A DNA stretch of 64,000 nt from Isoetes taiwanensis. Lineage: Eukaryota > Streptophyta > Lycopodiopsida > Isoetales > Isoetaceae. Within the stretch, counting starts at the first letter, position 1, and every line of letters starts with the position of its first letter. Made by a program: the position numbers and the translations under genes. Shown one piece after another: positions 18,601-33,559 of the stretch. The notes below the pieces were generated by a model that made no database searches, was not told the DNA's origin, and saw only the letters and a list, made by a program, of their open reading frames with translations. The stretch lies in assembly GCA_021234155.1 (NCBI GenBank), contig JAJEKV010000002.1, positions 6,442,775 through 6,506,774 of the forward strand, written 5' to 3'.

Positions 18601-21380
18601 ATAATAAGAAGGTGCTTCACCAAGGATAGATAAATTCTTCAAGGAGTGCCAAATGCCATGCAAAAGGATGTACGATAATGAAATAAATGAGAAGGAGTTT
18701 GCCATCGGGGATGTGGGTGCATTATCTCGAATTGGGATTGCCGGACAAATAATGATGATATCAAGAAGTCGGTATTCTGGGCCGTGCCGACTTCCTAAAG
18801 AATTGAAGGCTAAAATACAAACATAAGCGAGACTCTACCCCCTAAGGTACCGGGCCGAAAGGAGAAGAAAAGGGTCCTTTGTGAAGAGATTTATCGATGA
18901 AGACTACACTGCCCAAAGATTCACCATTAAGGCCAAAGCGTCTCTTGCCGATTCAACTTCCTCGCCTAAAAATATAATACCTTTGCAAGTTGTGGGACAA
19001 CAGGTGGGAGGAGATATGGCAGAACCGGCGACCAAGGAGAGCTCTTTTATCACCGTATAGGATTGATAACCCATATAGTCCTTTCACTATTGTCATCGCT
19101 ATCCTTTTTCAGGGAGTCACATCTCAAGATGTATTCATCTCGCCGCCAGCATCTGAGTGCCCCAAAGTTACAGAGGATGCCGAATACACATGTTGAAGGA
19201 TAATGAGCCGCTAACAATGTTAACGGAAGATGGCACATGTGATCTTTTATTATGATATCCATGTCATGTCGCATCGCAGGAATAGACATTGCTAGCGCTA
19301 GTGAATAGCATAACGTTTTCTTCTAGATGATCCGCATTTAAGAATCATATTCTTTCTACACGGATCGTGATCAGCCCATCAGATGAGTCGGAAGAGGATG
19401 AGGATCGGGACTCTTCCTAAGGGAAACTCGGTGACGAAGCTACAAACTAAGCGGAGATGGGCCCCTCTTGTAAACAAAAAAATGGATTTCCACCGCTTCC
19501 ATGGTCGCCATTCGTCGCAGGCATTTAATTCAATTGATACAAACCGCTGGTTTCTATGTTGGAGCAGTTATATTGCACGAGAGCGTTCTTTTATGGGTGC
19601 AAGAAGATGCCACCGCAGGAGTGATGAGTAGCTAAAAGACTTTCTTGAACCATTCATGCATGTGCTTGCCAAGTCTCCTAAAGTCTTATGGCAACCTCAA
19701 ATCATCAAATAATCAAAGTTCGATTTATTCATAATTCAAAGTGGACGTTGCTCCGGAGAGGGGAATCCAGTAATCCGCAATTGATAAGGAAAGTGACGAA
19801 CAACAGTCGCTAAACTGCTGCTCAAAGCACGGATGGCTATAATCCAGGGAATATCCTTGCCTGGCGATATGTGATGGGCAACAATAGAGTAGATTCATTG
19901 TGTTAACAATGAAGAATATGGAAACCGAAAATGAAGGCAAATAAAGGCGGCTCTAGTGATTCACAAAGTTTGGCATAAATCAATAATAAAATAATGTCGT
20001 ACTAGAAGGACGCAATGAATCCACAGAAAATAAATAATTCCCAATACCAAGAAGACCTAAGATTACAAGTATGAGGAGAATGACGCCATGACGGCAATGA
20101 AATCAAGATGATAGGTATGGCCTCGTTTACGAAAATAGCCACGCTGATTTAATTTATATTACCTTGAATTAAATCGCCAAGGCATGGATTATTTTTTGCC
20201 AAAATCTTAAATTACTGATTATTTCAAATCACGCTTTTGCCGCTTATGGTATTGTTTGGGAAGTATCGATCTTGCCTAATCGGGATACATGTTTCTGATG
20301 TTTCTACAGCCTATTATGCTTCTAAGAAGGCCAGCAGGTTCGACCTAAACGGGATCTCAAAAGACTTTTCCGTACCAAAGCGTGGCTAGAGAATGCTTTC
20401 ATCGACAATCAAAGAGAATCAAACACTATGGATCTATCCGCCGCCGCACTTCTGAAGGAGATGCTAGACGAAAGGCATTCAAAAGTTATTTCGAAGTTGG
20501 TGCATTTGGTCATCCATGGAACTAAGGAACATCAAGGATACGAAGCACCGGGGAAATGCGAGAAATTGGGTTGACCCTTTGGGATCGTAAATAAATGTGT
20601 GAAGTTCACTAACTCTAAGGATCCAACAGTGTCGGTATCTTCATCAAAACACTTGAGATGAACTATAATGTAGAACAAGGATGATATAATCATAAGGGAT
20701 GATGATGCTCTCAAATGCTTCTACAATCAAACATGTGCCCCGAATCCACGGTCTATAATATCTAAAAACTTTGGACATGATTTTCTCGGTGAAGTTTGTA
20801 GTCTTATAGGGATAATTTGGTTAGTATGATTGTAGGGAAGTGTTAGATTCAGCATCTTAACTCGATAGAACGGGGCCGCATATGAAACTACACTTGTTAA
20901 ATACGCGGGAAAACATGGATTGATCCTTGAATGTTTTATTGGAATATATTTTTGTATGATATTTGTATATGTATCGGTCGAAACCGAATTCGCCTCCGCA
21001 ATAATGCAATTTGGTTATTAATATCAAAACCTAATATTATCATCTACGAGCAAGCAATATTTGTTCCCATCTATGTTAGCAACTTGCTCTTTTCATTTCT
21101 ATCAATTGCGATAGAAAAGCGATACGTGAATCGCAACCTTTATTTTAAGTCCAAAAAGATTAAAAAAAACAAAACCCCTATGTGAAGACAATAGGCAGTT
21201 GGCGGATTTTGAGCGACATAACGGAATTTTAATTGATGGATGGTTCTTTTAACTCTTCCCACGCTGCTTTGCCGCCAGCCCTTATTCATGCCGCTTATAA
21301 GTTCCCATCAGACACTCCTTTTGGCAAAACCTCCAACATTGCTTTCGAGTAGTTACAGAGAGCTTTGCTGCAATCTTGTG
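18600..21380. other. Right-arm mirror of 15.8-18.4 kb, no recognised gene
   Basis: It pairs with the left arm in reverse order. No open frame here has recognisable features. Confidence 0.5.
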
Positions 21381-22080
21381 CCTCTTTTATCAAATCAAAA
21401 TAGAACTCTACTCCACGGAGCCAAGCACGATCATCTCCTCATTTTCTCCTCGGTGAAAACTTCCCGGTATCCTTTAGCACCTTTCAATTGCTTTCTACCG
21501 CCTTTGCCGCTGCATTACTCCGCTTTTGTCATAAGAGATTGGTTTCAATAGCCATAAAGATATTAATACATCTTGATCACTCACCAATTCACCAAGATCC
21601 ATGATCTCCTTACCACTTCTACAATTAGACAATAGAGCATTAACAACTCACTTCCAAGAACATGAATCATTTCCAAATTCTTTAAGATCTAAATCATTCG
21701 AGCAATTAATCAGACGAGTCTGTTTTCAGAAGCCAGACTCCTCTTGGCAACTCCTGATCTTGTCTATACTAAGGCTAGATCTATGTTAGAAGTGAAAACT
21801 TGAATCAACTAAGGTTGTGAAGAATTAATTCCTTCATAATAAATAATGGGAGAATGATTCCTCTTATTAATATCCAACTACTGTAATAGAGCAATTCAAG
21901 AGAAATACATCCATAATAGATTATTCAAAACCAAAGCTGCGATTCACCTTCTAGAAAACTCCTAGACCAGCCATCGCATCTCAATAAAGACCATCACATC
22001 ACCGAGCACCGCCTTTAATCACCGCATACCTCAAAGGTAAGGTCCTCGCAGATTAAGGATCCCAGAAGGCCTTCTCAGCA
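21380..22080 (-). pseudogene. Degraded mirror copy of the unrecognised coding region at 15.05-15.77 kb
   Basis: The reverse complement follows the left-arm copy block by block (for example the block at 15187-15240 with about 21885-21945) but with many indels, so no frame longer than about 60 codons remains. It cannot be used to correct or confirm the left-arm stops. Confidence 0.6.
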
Positions 22081-22089
22081 TGTATAAAC

Positions 22090-25000
22090 ATCTTTGGGAA
22101 GTCTGAGCCAACAAACATAACAACTCAAAGACACAAGAATTATATACAACGCTTGGGGACTAAGGACAATAAAGAAAAACATCATGAACATCAAGAGCAA
22201 AGAACATAAACTGAAACAAACCATCATAAACAAACTCAGACAATGGCAGGCTCACCAGCCTACATGCCCCAAGCAGATAACGCCACTTACATTCCAAGCC
22301 CTCAGAAGGAGTGGTGGGTGAACTCCCGCCGAGCAAGATACCTCACCACTGGCACCGAGGGACCTCTTACCATGGAGTTCATTAAGAGCGATCGGATGAG
22401 TAATCCTCGCTGTGATAGAATCCACGCGTCACGTATAATAAGAACCACGTGAGAATCACGTAGCGAACATGAGCATGTCGAGCAAATCCTAGCTTTAATC
22501 GGAAGTCCCACTCGGAGGTTCCAAGTACATAACAAATACTAAGACAACAATGAAAGACCATGACATATATTAGAGAATTTACAATAAATGCCTAGGTCAT
22601 ACTCTTTAGTCAGTTGTCGAGGTTGCCCACAACCTAACCATGCCGGGTTATAGCTAGATCGATGATGAAACTATAATGATAACTCAAACGTTGATGTAGC
22701 ATGCTGCTCAAACCACCTCAGGTTCGAAGCGCTCTGGGATCTACCCATAACATCAAGCGTATTTAAGCTTCCTCGGCGTATGGTTTCAAGTATTAATATT
22801 AAAATCCTAATTTCATAGCTAAACAATTATGATTAAGACTCCAGAAGCTTAACTTACATACTCTTTCCGCTTTAAAATCCATGGGTCCTCGATCAGAATC
22901 AGATATAACTCCTCCGCCAACTCCATCTCTAGGCACCTTTAACCAACAGTAATAAGAATGACCAATTTTCAAGAGTTCTAGACTTCTATTAGTCTTAAAT
23001 TACATGTTATTCCTTATTACGCAAATTGCATAAATAAGTTTCATATTATTTTCGTCCTTCGTTTTACCTAAGCTTGCCTTTTACTTACTCCTGCGATGGC
23101 TCCTCGCTAGATCCTTAACACCTTATAATTTCATGTTCCCTTTCTATCTTATGTATCTTAAAATAACATTTGGTTAAAGTGTACAAATAATTATTTAATT
23201 CCAAATATAAACAATAAAGCAAGATCAAACTAAAATGACAAGAACGTAAAAATACAAGAACAAGTAAAGGAGGGAGACATGTTTCCGCCTCTGACTCGAT
23301 TTTGCATCGTATTCCACCATCTAGCTAAGGACCTGACAACCCAATAGATCTGGCTTCAGGCCCAAATCGGCCCTCATTGAGCTGATTTGTATACATTTTG
23401 GGATGCTTGGTCGCCTTGTTTTCATTCTCTCAGAATATTTGCTTAAGCCGCACTTTTAATTCTACCAAACAAAGATCTGAGAGCACAATTTCAGCCCTTT
23501 TATGCTGCTGCAGCCCACTTCCAAGAGCGCCCCAGGTCGGGATTGATGTTGCTTCCACTGTACGCCTTTGGGTTCCATCCACAATCAATTTGTCTTTTAC
23601 TCCTTCTAAACTGCTACAGATACTTTAATTTGACTCATCTCAAATTTCAGCATGCCATTTTAACTCTTTGTTTCAAACCCCGCTCTACACCGATCCAATC
23701 TAGACTCCATATCCAGTTTGCTGGGACAAAGATCCTCCTAAATCCGCCCCCGTGAAGGCTCATCCCGGACAACACAACCACTGTGGTTTTTCCAATCATC
23801 CTTGCTTACTAGACTATGATGCTATAATCCTTCAGCAAACATATAATTTTCTATTCCAGCCCATGTGCCTCGCTAAACTGCTAACAAAACCCCACCTCGA
23901 GCAGAGAAATCGATGCTTCTAATCTTCAAGCCCGCATCCTCCAAAAGCACTGCCTCTACTCCACGCTTCCAAAAGCTTCAAATTCTTCAATTTGCCTCTC
24001 AATTTATAGAGTTTATACTTATTTTAGTTCTCAGATGTATACTCGAGTTTTGGTATGCATACTGCAACATGTATATAATGCATGAGCACATATACTGCCC
24101 ATCAAGCTGCCAGGACCAAGCATACAAGATAATGCGATCAAAAAAGAGAAAACTCATTTCTAGCCCGCATTTATAGATGACGCATATTCACCATTTCATG
24201 GGGATTCCCCTATCCATTTTGTAAGTCATCACATGACAAAATTTAGTCAAGCTTACGACGGGCTTAATTTCATCCAGCTCAAAACCTGAATCGACTATCA
24301 CCTGATGCACCTGGGAAAAAACAAGGAGAGGGGAGGTGAGGGGAGCGGGGAGAGGGGTAATGAAAGGCATCCATCGCTGGTGATAAAATAGTGGTAGCCA
24401 TTAGAAATGGAGATCCTAAATTCAAAGCCCAAAACTCCAATCGTAATTTCATTTGATGTGGAGAAAAGGGAAGAAATCTGGAGAGTAGTAAAAGAACATC
24501 CATCAGCGACATCCTAGTGGTAGCTTTCATCAATACGATTCCTACCTAGCTCTTAAAACCAGATCATTATCGATGGTGAACAAAAAAAGGACCTAACGAG
24601 AAATATGTGGAACTGGCGTTTCCACTATGTTCCATTCATCCGCTGCACAAACACACGGCATGGGTTCAACTCCCGATGTTTTCCAAATTATTTGTTAAAC
24701 GATACATCGGCTATTCATAGTAAATTCTAAACTAAAGCGAAGCGAAGGATTAATGTACAATGGAAGCGAGGCAACCCAACGAAGGCCCAAAACAAAAGAA
24801 ATGGTCCAAAGTCAGTTCAATTGAGAATTTTTCACCATGGGACAATACAGTATCGCATCATTAGTAACTTCATAATAGACCCGCATTCAGTTTCACGTCA
24901 CTCTTGGTATCACATTGTTTAAGGGAATAGATTTTAGGATTTAAATGTTCTTAGTTTGCTTTCACAGAATTGATTAATATGACTAACCGCGAATCTCGTC

Positions 25001-25759
25001 GAGGAACTTTTATTTTTATAATGCCCTTCATAATACTCTGAATTTCCACCATACACTGCTTCCATTAAAGAGAATGTCGCTGCAAGGCTCCGGTCACGCA
25101 TAAATCTCTTTGTAGGGCTGTAAATGTCTGCTTAATTTATTTCGGTGCCTTCTGTTTATGCTATATCATATACTCTTGTAATCATCCTTTTATGATATCT
25201 CAATTCTATGTAACCATAGTCAACGCGCTAGGTGAACGGAAGTTCAAACCTGGAGTAGATGGCGTTTCTACTTCGATATGAGTAGGTTGAATTTATTTTT
25301 GAAAGTCCGACAAAATCGTGGTCACTCAGTACGCAGCTTCGCATCAAATAAAATTAATTAACTGAAATATTCAATACCCGCAGTAAACATCGCATGCAAG
25401 CAAGTATTGAGGACTTTGATGCTGGAATTCAGCGTATCTATCCAATACACAAAGATGTTAATGCATGCAAGCGCATAATAAAATTCACGCCGTGAGCCGA
25501 AAGACTTGCCGACTTTAATTATGCGTCTTTAAGATCGCGGATGCCAGACGCTGACGTGCTGACGCTTGTTACGCAACCATTATCGCAGAGGGAATTGCTT
25601 GCCCAATAAAGATGAAGCGCAGGACGGAAGTGGTTCTTTCACGATGCAGGAGGGTCAGTGATGCGCATGAACCCAAAATTCTACTTGCTTTTTTGATCTA
25701 TTGTTATTTCTATTTAAACGCCCGCCAGCGTACATCTGAGCACCCTTATCGCCCCGAGG
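22090..25759. other. Right-arm mirror of about 11.2-15.0 kb
   Basis: No gene is recognised. It includes the mirror of the three-copy tandem repeat at about 24180-24640. There, words such as GGTAGC and ATGGGTTCAACTCC mark the same order reversed. The upstream region of the mirrored malectin-like gene follows, with its TTGAC array eroded. Confidence 0.5.
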
Positions 25760-27213
25760 ATGCCAATTCTATATGACTTCTTCCTCAGCTTATTTTAGTC
25801 CCCCTGCCGGCCAGCAGCTATCGTTATATACAATTCCATTTTTCTCTTTCAAACATTTGCACTCAAAACCGAATCCCTCTAAATCGCTTTTATAGACTAC
25901 CAAAGATCACGCTGCAGCAACACAGTATTATCTTTCGTAAGATACATAGTTCTCGCACTGTTATACTAGCCTGATTAAACGCATGCACGTTTCGCATGAT
26001 TGCTTTTTCAGACGCATCCCACAATTCCCTACATTACTGAGATACTTTCCCAATACCTTACAAGTAATTAGAATCAAGTTACTCTCTCAATATTCGCCAC
26101 TCAAATTGGGTAAATATTTCTCTTTCAAGGGTAGCATATATTTCTCTTTCGTAAGTAAATTAGTGATAGCAGCATCTGCTTAACAATTTTATACTTATGG
26201 ATGGAGGCATGAAAGCAAGCAGAGAAATGTATTATCAATGGAACTATCTGGATCATAAGCCAAGAGCAACTAAAATTTTGTCTCAAGAAATTGTATTTAA
26301 AGATAACGCTCCTCTTCATCTCTACCGTAATCGGGATTCTTCTAAAATGGTCATACTCGTAACCCGGAATGAACCTTTTCCATCTCTAATTGAAGGGCGA
26401 ATCTTAGTAGCAAATTCACAAATTTATTCTATGTATGCAATTACATGTAATGCCGGTAAAGATTAAGGAAAATGACTAACAAGTTCCATTTTGTGCGTAA
26501 CTTAAGACTTTGATGATAGAATTTGAGCTCTTTCTTTTCAGTGAATGGGATTACCACAACCAAGACAGCTCCAAAATTTCGGCCAAGACGCTCCCCCACC
26601 GGTTGTTTTTGAGCCAAAATATAATCCAGATCCCATGGTATATACTTCGTTGATCTCCGAGCACTTAAACTTCACTTCCAATCTTTTTCTTCGACCTTTA
26701 GAGATAGTATTTAGAAAAAAATGACACTTCTGTGGCTTCCATGTCAATCAAAGCAGATGATGGAAGTTGTAGATGGGACCAACAAGTCATTTTTAACCTC
26801 TACTCCAGCCTACATTTTGTATCATCCTGAAAGGGAAATTCCGCCTACAAGTTCAAGCTAGAACTAGTCTCTTCTTTCTTCTATCCACCCAATTCATGCC
26901 ACCCTCCTAATGCAATTAGAAGTTTATGAAGGGGATATTGCACTTCGTACACAATCACTACTGTTTCTCTATCTCTATCGCCATCCCTACCAATCCCTTC
27001 CTCTCATTAGAACCAACGCTATCAAGATCTTCATTTCTTTTCTCAGCTTCCATCCATGATCTTCGCTTTCCATCAAGATCTTCGCCTCTCCAGCACTAAC
27101 GTCATCCATCTATCTGGAACTCCTCATCAACTTTTATTGAACTTCATTACTAAACCTCCATATGCTTCTCTCAATTTGAAATTATATTGCAATTCTTTTG
27201 TTTGATCTCGAGC
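25760..27213 (+). pseudogene. Degraded mirror copy of the malectin-like gene
   Basis: The start ATG at 25760 pairs with 11213, and the end near 27213 pairs with 9755. Recognisable pieces include the block around REMYYQW at about 26218, the intron-2 region at about 26440-26520 and the NGINTTKT-like stretch near 26550. Numerous indels destroy the signal peptide, the malectin-like domain and the stalk frame; for instance the stalk region at 26940-27080 no longer encodes SPSP. If the arm is a read artefact this is not a real second gene. Confidence 0.8.
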
Positions 27214-29921
27214 TACGCTAAAATAAGCATCTTAAATTTGTATCTTCTTCCAAGTTGAATCCAAGCTTGCGATTTAGATACTTGAAATGTTGCATATAGG
27301 AAGTATAAATGAAGGTGGATCTATGCACAGACTAAAGTGGGCTTCCTAGCATCTAGATCGAGTATCTTCCAGTTAACTATAAAGAAATCCAGCTACCTCT
27401 ATGATTTGTTTCATTGTAACAAGCACATATACTACTAAACTAAGGTGGATTCTTTTTGTATTGAGTATTACTAAGGTGATTCTATCCCATTAAAATCTTT
27501 AGCTGGGACTAACATAAATATATAGATTTAGAATGAAAGCACGTTGGCATATAAGCATAATGTTCCTGGTTTTCCTCTAGTTGCCCCCAGTACATGCAAA
27601 ACCCCACCCCAACAAACCAAAAAAAAGGAACTAATTAAAGTTACCTCTTGGATTACTTTAAGTTTCAAAAATTTGCATTGATCCAAAAATAAGAAATTTA
27701 AAAACTTAATATGATGGATTATCATGAAAATTAGGCACACATCTAATTAGGATAAGGATGTTAGGTGACCATGAACTTGAGGTGGTGAAAATGTTAAAAG
27801 GTAGACTTGGCAACACAGCTATAGCATTTACATATTTCACAGGAAGGAAGCATACGTACATCTAAAGTTGCTACATTTGGATGTTCCTACATTCGATGGA
27901 CATCAGTATGAGATGGGTAAATATCATTCACGCAGTTATCATTTTAGCATTTTTTTGTTACATCACTTTCTATCTATAATGGTCTGGTTTTATAGAATCC
28001 TTTCCAATATTGAAACTAAGCCACATTTGAGCACTTCAAGATTCTCCAGAAAATATAAGCTCAGCATTATTTTCAGAACCTATTAGAGACATGTGATAAC
28101 GGGATCATAAGCATCATGAAGTTGAGGAGGTGGGAAAATAGTTGTAAGGGAGGTTGGTAAAGAATATATATGACGTTTCTGCACATATTGCATGCATGAA
28201 GTGTATCTATTATTCAAGAAAAGAAATACAACATATTATAACTAGAAGCAGCAGTTGTGCTGAGGGGTAGGATGTTAATCTTTTGGATCGTGAGGAGGGG
28301 TATGGAAAACATTTTCTAAGAACTAGATCAACCTATGCGCAATTATTAGAGCCAGCTTAATCGTGGCTGCCCAGAATGGTAAGTTGCTATATGCACATAC
28401 ATGCATAAATTCGTGACAATCGAGCATTATTTAGGTGCTTTTAAGGATTGTTAACCTATAGGGAAACTGTAGATGTTTCTGGTTGATACCAAAGTTAAAG
28501 TTCCAAAGGTCTCAAACCTTAGGTGTAGTATCGTGGGATTACACATCTAAGTATAAATATAGATCATGAATAGATTTGGTAATTGGGGATTTTGATATCT
28601 GTTGAGGTATTCCAGCACTTCCATGATGTAGAAGGAAGTATTATGACTGCCAAATGAGAAGCCCTTCGCAACATATGAAATACACAATTAGCAATAGCTA
28701 CAAATACCCTCTAGGTATTACTCCAATTTGAAGAACAAGACCTGAACTATTATGGTGAAAGTAACGAAATATATGTTTTGCAGTGAACATCTCATGAAAA
28801 GACTTCCCATTTTGTCAATCGTAATGTTAAGAACTCGTGCTCGTATCTCATCATGAGATATGTCTCCAAAGAGGTATTTATAGTAAGCCCAATGGTATAA
28901 CAACACAGTATAAAATAAGACCTGCTTTGGATTAAAGACTATACCGTATAGCCAATTCTCCGACAACATATAAAATCCGTATTTTGGTAGGGATACCCAT
29001 ATGTGATCCCATGCTCAAATAATGACATTCAGAGAAATAGTGAATGCGAATAAAATCCACTGCTGTGAGGGGAAAAGGAGAATATCAACACTAGCTCTTA
29101 CTCTAATGCTTTAAATGCCTTCTGCGACTTTCATCACTAATTCTTTATTTAGAAACCTTCCAATTAGCTTACATGATCCCATTGCAACATCTATCTTCTT
29201 GATCTTCCTCCTCCATAACATCTTCCACCTTCATTCAGATTCTCATAAATAACTCCATTTCTTTCAAAGCAACCTCCTCAAATTCCTTCTCATGGTCTCG
29301 TTCCACTTTATCTAAATTAGAAATTTATATAAACTATTTCAAATAACTTGAATATCAAACAAGGATACCTGTGCTTATAGTAAGTTCAAGCTGCCCAGAT
29401 AATGACATTAATGCTGTTTTGAATACAAAAGGCGTGCATCAATTTAATAAAAACAACGACGGTGATTGCAAATTTATAGGGATAAATAACTAGGAACCTA
29501 GTCATAAGAATAAAAAGCTATGGCTCCATTACATTTCAGAATTACACAACAACTATGCTGCCTGCTACATTTGTAAGCTTTCACCTGCTATCATGTAAAA
29601 CAATGTTCAAGTCTTCCGTAATTCCGACAAAGGCTACTTACACTGGACGCACAAGAAGACTTTATACAGGATGTATTTAAGAAGGCACAACTCGAATTCA
29701 GGAGACCACGTGGTTCTTCTGGACTATTCCAACATATCTCAACATTAGCTCTATCAAATGTGAGATTGAAAATGCCGACATCACAAATCCAAGTTACGGA
29801 AACAGGCGGTTAGATCTTACTAGTTCAATATGGTGTTATGCGCTGAGATAATGAAAATTGAACTTTACTCCCCCTCGCTTTATCAAACAACCCATATTCC
29901 TTCAACAACCGTAAGCAACAT
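27214..29921. other. Right-arm mirror of about 7.0-9.75 kb
   Basis: It contains mirrored versions of the direct repeats and of the two coding-like fragments (near 28600-28970 and 29100-29290, minus strand). No independent gene is seen. Confidence 0.5.
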
Positions 29922-29935
29922 TACAAGTCAAAATA

Positions 29936-32215
29936 TTCCATGGGATTTGGAATACCGCCACCGCACTTCCTTTGCATTAAGCGAAGTTGGCTTCGAATGT
30001 TCTGGCGTTGCTTCCTTCCTCCAATTAAAAGGATGGCACTTTCATGGCTTCCTGCTAGGTCAGACCCAGATTCTTCATTATTCGGCAAGATAACGTGCAA
30101 AAGAGGACGCAAAGCAGTATTTCGTGGTAGGCAGGAAGAGACATCTTAAGGGTCGTACGCACTTCTGCAGTGGGGTCCTACAAAGATATAGTAAAATTAC
30201 TCCGCCTCATGCCGACAGATTTAATCGTACGGATCATTATCGCTGGGTTTGATATGGACAAGGACTAATTTACGTGTATGTAATAATAATCTTCATCGAG
30301 AGGGCACTTCACGCTTTGGAGATCCAAACTAGTTCCTACCGAGTTTGCTGCTGCACGGTTGTTGCAAGGACTTCAATATGGTGAGGAAGCCGATTGGCGT
30401 GTGGATCGTGAAATCATTCGCTGCTTCGAACGTGAACAATGCAAGCGTAGTTGGATGCATGACTCAGAGTTTGGCAGAGGTGATTATTATGGAACCTTCA
30501 CGCAGCAATGGCTATTTGAGCTATAGAGCATATGCGCTATGATAGATATTATAAATGCATTGAAAATGACGGTATTAATTTCGCCAAAACAGTTTGGATG
30601 TTCTATTTCCGCATCATCACAATCCGCAGATTTCTTTGTCTCGTGATGGGGCGACAGCAGGACCAAGGACTTATTTCAAATTAAATACTTTGTACTTAGC
30701 TGATGAGGAGTTTAAAGATGGATGTGCTGTGCCCCATCTTCCTGTGACGGTAAGAAGCCGAAAGCGAATGGTTTGATTGTTGATGTTTAATGCATTGAAA
30801 TCTTTGCTAACAATTGGGGTCGCTAATGTTGCTGGAAAGTAACTCAGGGATTTTTCTATCCGGGATGAGGCGTCACCGCCAAAGTCGGCGAAAGTACGTC
30901 ACAAAGCATTTGCAGCCTTGATGGATTAATTTTTCTGCGCAGGCTGCGACGATTCTGCTTATCGGAGCACTTTGGAATAATGGATGAGTCCCGTCTCGGC
31001 TCCTTCCATTTATCGGGCCTTTGCAAATGCATTCTTTCGGATCTTCCATCTCTCAGGCCACTTTTCCCCGGACTGCCTTATCCAATCACCACACATCCCA
31101 ATGCTGCCCCCATTTCTTAGAGTAGATCGTTAGCCATGTGAGATCAGAATCTCTCGTTTCACTTTGTCAACGCTATGATGCATAGACTCACCGCAAGTTG
31201 TTGGTGGATTCATTGACTGCTGGTCCTCCCAGTATCTTCACCCACCCATTGACGCACAATATGGACTGCACCGAGTATCCGATTGGTATAATAATCACAG
31301 CCAGTCGCATACGTGGGAAGAGCGAGATTAAGTTCCTCCTCCTTTACAGGATCGTTTTATTGGGCAAAAGTTGCGTCTTCTAATTCCTTCCTCCCAAGAT
31401 ATCATGGATGACCCTACCTTTGCAGGTAGTTCAGTGGGCGTATTGCCAAAGCGAGCAGGTTGGTGAATTCCCATGGCTAAAGGTCTTGTTGATGCTGACG
31501 CTTTCTGGCTCCTTCTTCTCATCTAAGCGAAGCCTTTGGTCGCTCCTTTAGGATCAGTAGCATGAAATGGGATGGGATAACTTCCATCCCAGCAATTCGC
31601 TTTTATGGTGGCAAGTCATTCATCGTTGTTCCGCTGCTAATATTCTAGGTACAAATTTCGGGCCCGAGGTATCCGTGACTTTGTTCCTTTCGAGAGGCAC
31701 AGATGTGGATGAGGACAATTGAGCATTTTAAGTTTTTCCCCAGTAGTATACAGCATGAAGTTAGGTTTCAGGTTTGTTGTAATTTCTGAATAGCCGTGCC
31801 AGTTATATTATGTTTATCCAAGTGATAGGATAATTCAAAAGGGCATTTCATCTATTTGTGCATGATCATTTGTCCATTTGGAGTTAGCTGAATGTTCTCT
31901 CATATCTGTGCTGTCTCTTGGTTTGTTCAAAGATGCTACTGCATCTCCTTCTTGATGCCCAACAAATCCAATTGTCAGCATTCAGCAAGCCTACTCAATT
32001 GCTAATGAGGCAGTTATTTCATTTGTGAGCACTCCATCTTCAGATCTCATAATTTGCTGAAAGCTCTTTGCTGGTTTCTTCTACTGTTTTAGATGTTGCA
32101 TTTGGAGTGGTGGAGCTTTGCTCGTGGACATTCCTTCCAATCGAAGTTTTAGTCCCTATTGTACTTTGTAACTACAAATAATAAAGGCTCAGTCCTCAAA
32201 AATAAAAATAAAAAC
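29936..32215 (+). mobile_element. Degraded mirror copy of the internally deleted LINE
   Basis: It is flanked by the same target-site duplication in reverse complement (TACAAGTCAAAATA at 29922-29935 and 32216-32229). Remnants include DLEYR near the 5' end, the GDFN region near 30370, the zf-RVT region near 31600-31760, and the 3' tail with AATAAAGGCTC near 32180. It is 2280 bases against 2363 in the left arm. Frames are broken throughout. Confidence 0.85.
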
Positions 32216-32625
32216 TACAAGTCAAAATACTTAATTAGAATTTGAAGAAAGAGCAAGTAATTATTGCTGTTGAAAACATAAATAACTTCATATGTACCTA
32301 CACTAAGGAAAATATGAGCTTCGTATCAAAATGGTTATGAAAGGACATACCAAGTTTGTTTGTCTGTTAAGGAGTCTCTTGTTTTCATCAAGACCACAAC
32401 GCTCCCTCCGAGGAGCTGCATGTGATGTGACTCAAATATTGGAGATAGTTGCATCATAATTATCAACATCTAGGCACAATGGATGCAAGCAGAAATATTG
32501 ATATTAATCAAGGCCCACTGCATGTGTTTTGAATTAAAGAAAATGTACATATAATTTGCATAGTTTCCAAGCTTGTTTCTTTATTCTTTGACTTCATCCT
32601 CCTTTCAAAATTGGAAAATTAGGGC

Positions 32626-32932
32626 AGTAGAAAGCATGCTAGGGTGTACCATCTAAAAGTACTTTTAGGAGGCGAACTACTCAGAAAAGTACCCAAGATC
32701 ATAATCGGAACTTCAACAATGTCACAAGATAAGCTCTGGAGAGTTAATCCATTTGAGATATTCTCAATATATTATCCTAATACTATAGATTGACATGTTA
32801 TTGACCTTCAATTCAAAAAATTTCTGATTGATTTTAATGGAAAGAAAACAAAGAAAAGTACCAAATAAAATTACCATAGCTGTAGGTATCTTTGAGGGTT
32901 CCAAAGTGGTACATCAGAGCATGCTTTTACCC
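32626..32932. mobile_element. Degraded mirror copy of the MITE
   Basis: One end reads AAGCATGCTAGGGTGTACCA and the other carries GCATGCTTTTACCC, so both terminal inverted repeats are recognisable though altered. The distance between them is about 307 bases against 322. Confidence 0.7.
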
Positions 32933-33173
32933 TAAGAGTTGGGAATTTCTACGCGCTAAGTTATGTATCATTATTTCCATTAGGGAAACTATTTTCCAAT
33001 TGGGATCATGGTAAACTCTTTTGTTGTGTATATTGATCACTCAGTGATGTTGAGGCCTCGTTATGAGAAATTGCAATCCGTGACAAACAAATCATCATTT
33101 TCATATGCATGATAAAGATGCACGCTAAGTTAAGAAAAATATAACTTCAATGCAAGGATTAAGAAGCATCATA

Positions 33174-33508
33174 TCCTTCCTTCCTTCCTTCCTTCCCTTC
33201 CTTCCTTTCCTTCCTTCCTTTTACCGTATCGGGTTTACTGCAGTATGGACTGGATTCTAGAGTAGGATAACTTCGGCGACAATAAACACTGTTATAAAAA
33301 AAAAACTCAAGGAGTTTAGCATAGAATCCGGCCATGCAATTATACCTTTTTAATAGAATGAAATAAGGAATAGAACAGAATTAGAAGAGAATGAGAATAG
33401 CACAGAATAGAATAGAATATGTAACAGAACAGAATAGAATAGAATAGAACAGAATAGAGCGCATCGCCCACGACTTGCAGAATAGAATATGAATAGAATA
33501 GAGCTTTA
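33174..33508 (-). repeat. Mirror copies of the AAGG and ATTCT microsatellites
   Basis: A CCTT array (33174-33222) with irregular CCCTT and CCTTT units is followed by an AGAAT array (about 33352-33508) broken by AACAG, AATATG and similar units. The duplicated CCCACGAC-containing flank occurs twice, as in the left arm. Confidence 0.85.
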
Positions 33509-33559
33509 TCTCCGCCCACGACACCACCTCACCTATGGGACCCAAATAAGCGTATTAAA

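Noticed and set aside
25760-27213. A second, paralogous malectin-like gene
   Set aside because: It is the mirror copy within the inverted duplication, broken throughout, and probably a read artefact rather than a diverged paralogue.
33174-33508. Independent microsatellite loci
   Set aside because: Their order, spacing and duplicated flank match 3346-3634 in reverse. They are the same loci seen twice.
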